The position numbers and the translations under genes are program-made. Of a stretch of DNA of 64,000 bases, positions 61,965 to 64,000 are shown piece by piece. The notes below the pieces were generated by a model that saw only the letters and a list, made by a program, of their open reading frames with translations, was not told the DNA's origin and made no database searches. Source of the DNA: Clostridium lentum (GTDB lineage Bacteria > Bacillota > Clostridia > Clostridiales > Clostridiaceae). The stretch spans positions 1 to 64,000 of the forward strand of contig NZ_JACOOQ010000014.1 of assembly GCF_014287815.1 (NCBI RefSeq). The letters are read 5' to 3'. How positions within the stretch are numbered: position 1 is the stretch's first letter; every line of letters begins with the position of its first letter.

Positions 61965-63905
61965 TTATTTTACTTTTTCTTCAACTGTTTTTCTTAATAT
62001 TCCAAGAAGTATAGCACCTACTATTGTTCCTATTACCACTGATAATAAATACATAAATGGTTCTCCTATTACAGGTAATACAAATATACCACCATGAGGA
62101 GCTCTAAGTGTACAATTAAAGAACATAGATAATGCTCCCGCTGTTGCTGAACCAATTACTGCTGAAGGTATAACTCTTAATGGATCTGCTGCTGCAAACG
62201 GTATTGCACCTTCTGTAATAAATGATAATCCCATTACAAAATTAGTTACCGCTGCCTCTCTATCTTTTTTAGTAAATTTATTTTTGAAAACTAATGATGC
62301 TACTGCAATTGCTAATGGTGGAACCATTCCTCCTGCCATAACTGCTGCCATAACTTCAAAGTTTCCTGATGCTAGTGACGCTGTACCAAAAACATATGCT
62401 GCTTTATTGAATGGTCCACCCATATCTACAGCCATCATACCAGCTACAACCATACCTAACATAACTCTGCTTGTTCCACCCATTGAGTTTAATACATTTG
62501 TTATGCCAGTATTAATTGTTCCAAAGAATGGATTTACAAATAATAAAATTGCACCAACTAAACCAATTCCTAATAAAGGATATAATAGTGTAGGTTTTAA
62601 TCCTTCTAAAGATTGTGGTAAGAAACTTAATACTTTCTTAATTCCAAGTACAAGATATCCTGCTAAGAACCCTGCAAATAAAGCACCTAAAAACCCACCA
62701 CTAACAACAGATATATTAGCATCAAATGCACTTGCTATAGTAATACCTGAATTTGCTAATGCTCCACCAACAAAACCAGCTGCTAGCCCTGGTCTATCTG
62801 CAATACTCATTGCTATATACCCTGCTAGAACAGGTAGCATAAAGTTAAATGCTGTCTCTCCTATTGTTTTAAGAACTGCTGCTAAAGGTGTATTTTTTCC
62901 AAAATTAGCTGGATTGATATTATAATCATCAAATAAGAATGCTAAAGCTATTAAGATACCTCCTCCAATAACAAATGGAAGCATATGTGAAACACCATTC
63001 ATTAAATGTTTATAAATTTGACGTCCAAAGCTTTCTTTTTCCGCTGAAGCTTCATCTTCATCGCCACCACCAGCATGATGATAAATAGGCGCATCTCCTT
63101 TAGCAGCCCTACTTATTAGCTCCTCTGCTTTATGAATTCCATCAGCAACTTTAGTTTGAATTACTTTTTTACCATCAAATCTAGCCATATCAACTTTTTT
63201 ATCTGCTGCCACAATGATAGCTTCACAATTTTCAATATCTTCTTTTGTTAAAACATTTTTAGCTCCACCAGAACCATTAGTTTCAACTTTTATAGATATA
63301 CCCATTTCTTCAGCTTTACCATTTAAGCTTTCTGCTGCCATATATGTATGAGCAATACCAGTTGGACATGCTGTTACAGCTAATACTCTATAACCTGTTC
63401 TTACATCAGCATTAACTTCTGCTTCTCCCTCTTTCTCATCTGGGAATTTTTCTTTTTCTTTTTTATCAATAAGATTTAAAAACTCTTTTTTATCCTTTGC
63501 ATTAATTAATGACTTTCTAAACTCTTCATCCATTAATATAGTTGAAAGCCTTGCTAATACCTCTAAGTGAACTTCATTTTCACCTTCTGGTGCTGCTATC
63601 ATAAAAAATAAATGTGAAGGCATTCCATCAAGTGCATCATAATCAACACCTTCTTTGCTCACTGCTGCTGCCAGTGAAGCATTCTTTACAGCTTTAGTCT
63701 TACCATGAGGTATAGCAATACCATCACCAATTCCTGTAGTACTTAAATCTTCTCTAGCTAATATAGCCTCTTTATATCCATCTTTATCATTTAAGTTTCC
63801 TGTCTTATCCATTAATTCCACGAGCATATCAATAGCTTCTGCTTTATTTTTAGGAGCAAAGTTTAAATCTATTCCTTGCTCATGCAATAAATCAACGATT
63901 CTCAT
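61965..63905 (-). CDS. fruA: PTS fructose transporter subunit EIIABC (646 aa)
   Basis: Phosphotransferase permease that imports and phosphorylates fructose to fructose-1-phosphate. EIIA (about 1-145; phospho-His in GIAIPHGKTKAV), EIIB (about 170-270; phospho-Cys in VTACPTGIAHTYMAAE) and EIIC (about 290-640, with GMVPPLAIAV and GAIPFAAADPLRVIP) are in order. ATG codons at 63911 and 63905 are both in frame; the second lies at a better distance from AAGGAGAT. It follows fruK, and a DeoR-type fruR is expected further upstream outside the window. Confidence 0.95.
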   Translation of the reverse strand: MRIVDLLHEQGIDLNFAPKNKAEAIDMLVELMDKTGNLNDKDGYKEAILAREDLSTTGIGDGIAIPHGKTKAVKNASLAAAVSKEGVDYDALDGMPSHLFFMIAAPEGENEVHLEVLARLSTILMDEEFRKSLINAKDKKEFLNLIDKKEKEKFPDEKEGEAEVNADVRTGYRVLAVTACPTGIAHTYMAAESLNGKAEEMGISIKVETNGSGGAKNVLTKEDIENCEAIIVAADKKVDMARFDGKKVIQTKVADGIHKAEELISRAAKGDAPIYHHAGGGDEDEASAEKESFGRQIYKHLMNGVSHMLPFVIGGGILIALAFLFDDYNINPANFGKNTPLAAVLKTIGETAFNFMLPVLAGYIAMSIADRPGLAAGFVGGALANSGITIASAFDANISVVSGGFLGALFAGFLAGYLVLGIKKVLSFLPQSLEGLKPTLLYPLLGIGLVGAILLFVNPFFGTINTGITNVLNSMGGTSRVMLGMVVAGMMAVDMGGPFNKAAYVFGTASLASGNFEVMAAVMAGGMVPPLAIAVASLVFKNKFTKKDREAAVTNFVMGLSFITEGAIPFAAADPLRVIPSAVIGSATAGALSMFFNCTLRAPHGGIFVLPVIGEPFMYLLSVVIGTIVGAILLGILRKTVEEKVK

Positions 63906-63919
63906 TTTCATATCTCCTT

Positions 63920-64000
63920 CTATAATTGTTTTAACAATTCTTCAACTTTATCTCTTGTTGCTAAACCTTCAGAAAATGCCGAAGCACTACCTGTAGCTAC
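63920..64000 (-). CDS. fruK: 1-phosphofructokinase, C-terminal end (partial)
   Basis: The final 26 residues, ending in GSASAFSEGLATRDKVEELL, are visible, in frame with a TAG stop at 63922-63920; the rest lies beyond the window. This C-terminus and the adjacent fruA are typical of the fruRKA operon, in which FruK makes fructose-1,6-bisphosphate from fructose-1-phosphate. The fruA ribosome site GAAGGAG begins within a few nucleotides of this stop, so the two are in one transcript. Confidence 0.85.
   Translation of the reverse strand, partial: VATGSASAFSEGLATRDKVEELLKQL

Noticed and set aside
62284..62925. 213-codon plus-strand frame opposite fruA
   Set aside because: Antisense shadow of the EIIC domain, Pro/Ala/Ile-rich, with no ribosome site or recognisable domain.
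1..64000. tRNA, rRNA, CRISPR array or prophage
   Set aside because: No cloverleaf with a CCA-adjacent TTCGA arm, no rRNA-like sequence, no regularly spaced repeats and no phage structural genes were noticed; a tRNAscan/Infernal run would be needed for certainty.

Overview
The window is a very AT-rich (visually about 70% A+T) Gram-positive chromosome segment with strong purine-rich ribosome binding sites, many intrinsic terminators, and frequent TTG/GTG starts. Gene content (rubrerythrin, NfnAB ferredoxin:NADP transhydrogenase, iron alcohol dehydrogenase, cobamide salvage, pnp-ymxG-ymxH-lysC order, rimP-nusA-ylxR-ylxQ-infB-rbfA block) indicates a spore-forming anaerobe of Clostridium sensu stricto or a close relative. 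About 85% of genes lie on the minus strand. There is no tRNA, rRNA, CRISPR array or intact prophage; the only mobile DNA is a small IS3-type remnant near 12.5 kb.

Layout. 0-6 kb: a possible manganese-type riboswitch reading off the left edge, a MacB-like ABC exporter pair, a RacA-like HTH/coiled-coil protein and a TPR protein. 6-11 kb: an NSS amino-acid symporter, then a three-gene operon of a repeat protein, a MoxR AAA ATPase and a metallopeptidase-like VWA protein. 11-14.5 kb: ribosomal protein L25/Ctc, then an accessory patch with a 47-aa Cys protein, an IS3 relic, a frameshifted PRD-type regulator and small Cys-rich proteins. 14.7-18.2 kb: cobT-cobU-cobS-cobC operon for the lower part of cobalamin assembly, with a CobU-like domain fused to CobC. 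18.3-30 kb: hypothetical pair, LD-carboxypeptidase, M28 peptidase, mgsA, TPR, DMT exporter, TetR plus DUF2232-like membrane protein, DeoR regulator and a SWIM/SNF2 helicase. 30-33 kb: plus-strand island of a Cys-cluster TPR protein, a J-like protein lacking HPD, and a DUF5685 protein, interrupted by a 3-methyladenine glycosylase.

33-47.4 kb: a lipoprotein, a HesB-like protein, then the conserved lysC, ymxH, M16 peptidase, pnp, rpsO, ribF, truB, nrnA, rbfA, infB, ylxQ, ylxR, nusA, rimP core block (listed left to right; transcribed right to left). 47.6-51.4 kb: pyridoxamine kinase with an ECF S component and a radical SAM protein, an aminotransferase, and the relic of an S24/LexA-like gene. 51.4-64 kb: NfnAB, alcohol dehydrogenase, a second DHH phosphoesterase, a four-gene carbohydrate/glycerol-phosphate-type ABC importer, divergent plsY, rubrerythrin, and fruA preceded by the 3' end of fruK.

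The best candidates for something under-described are the Cys-cluster/J-like/DUF5685 island (30.0-32.9 kb), the repeat-protein/MoxR/VWA operon (7.8-11.1 kb), the pair of CobU-like domains that retain complementary motifs (14.7-17.0 kb), and a perfect 12-bp hairpin that hides the ribosome binding site of ymxH (35.86-35.90 kb). Many upstream in-frame start codons lie inside Shine-Dalgarno sequences, so several starts given here are shortened.
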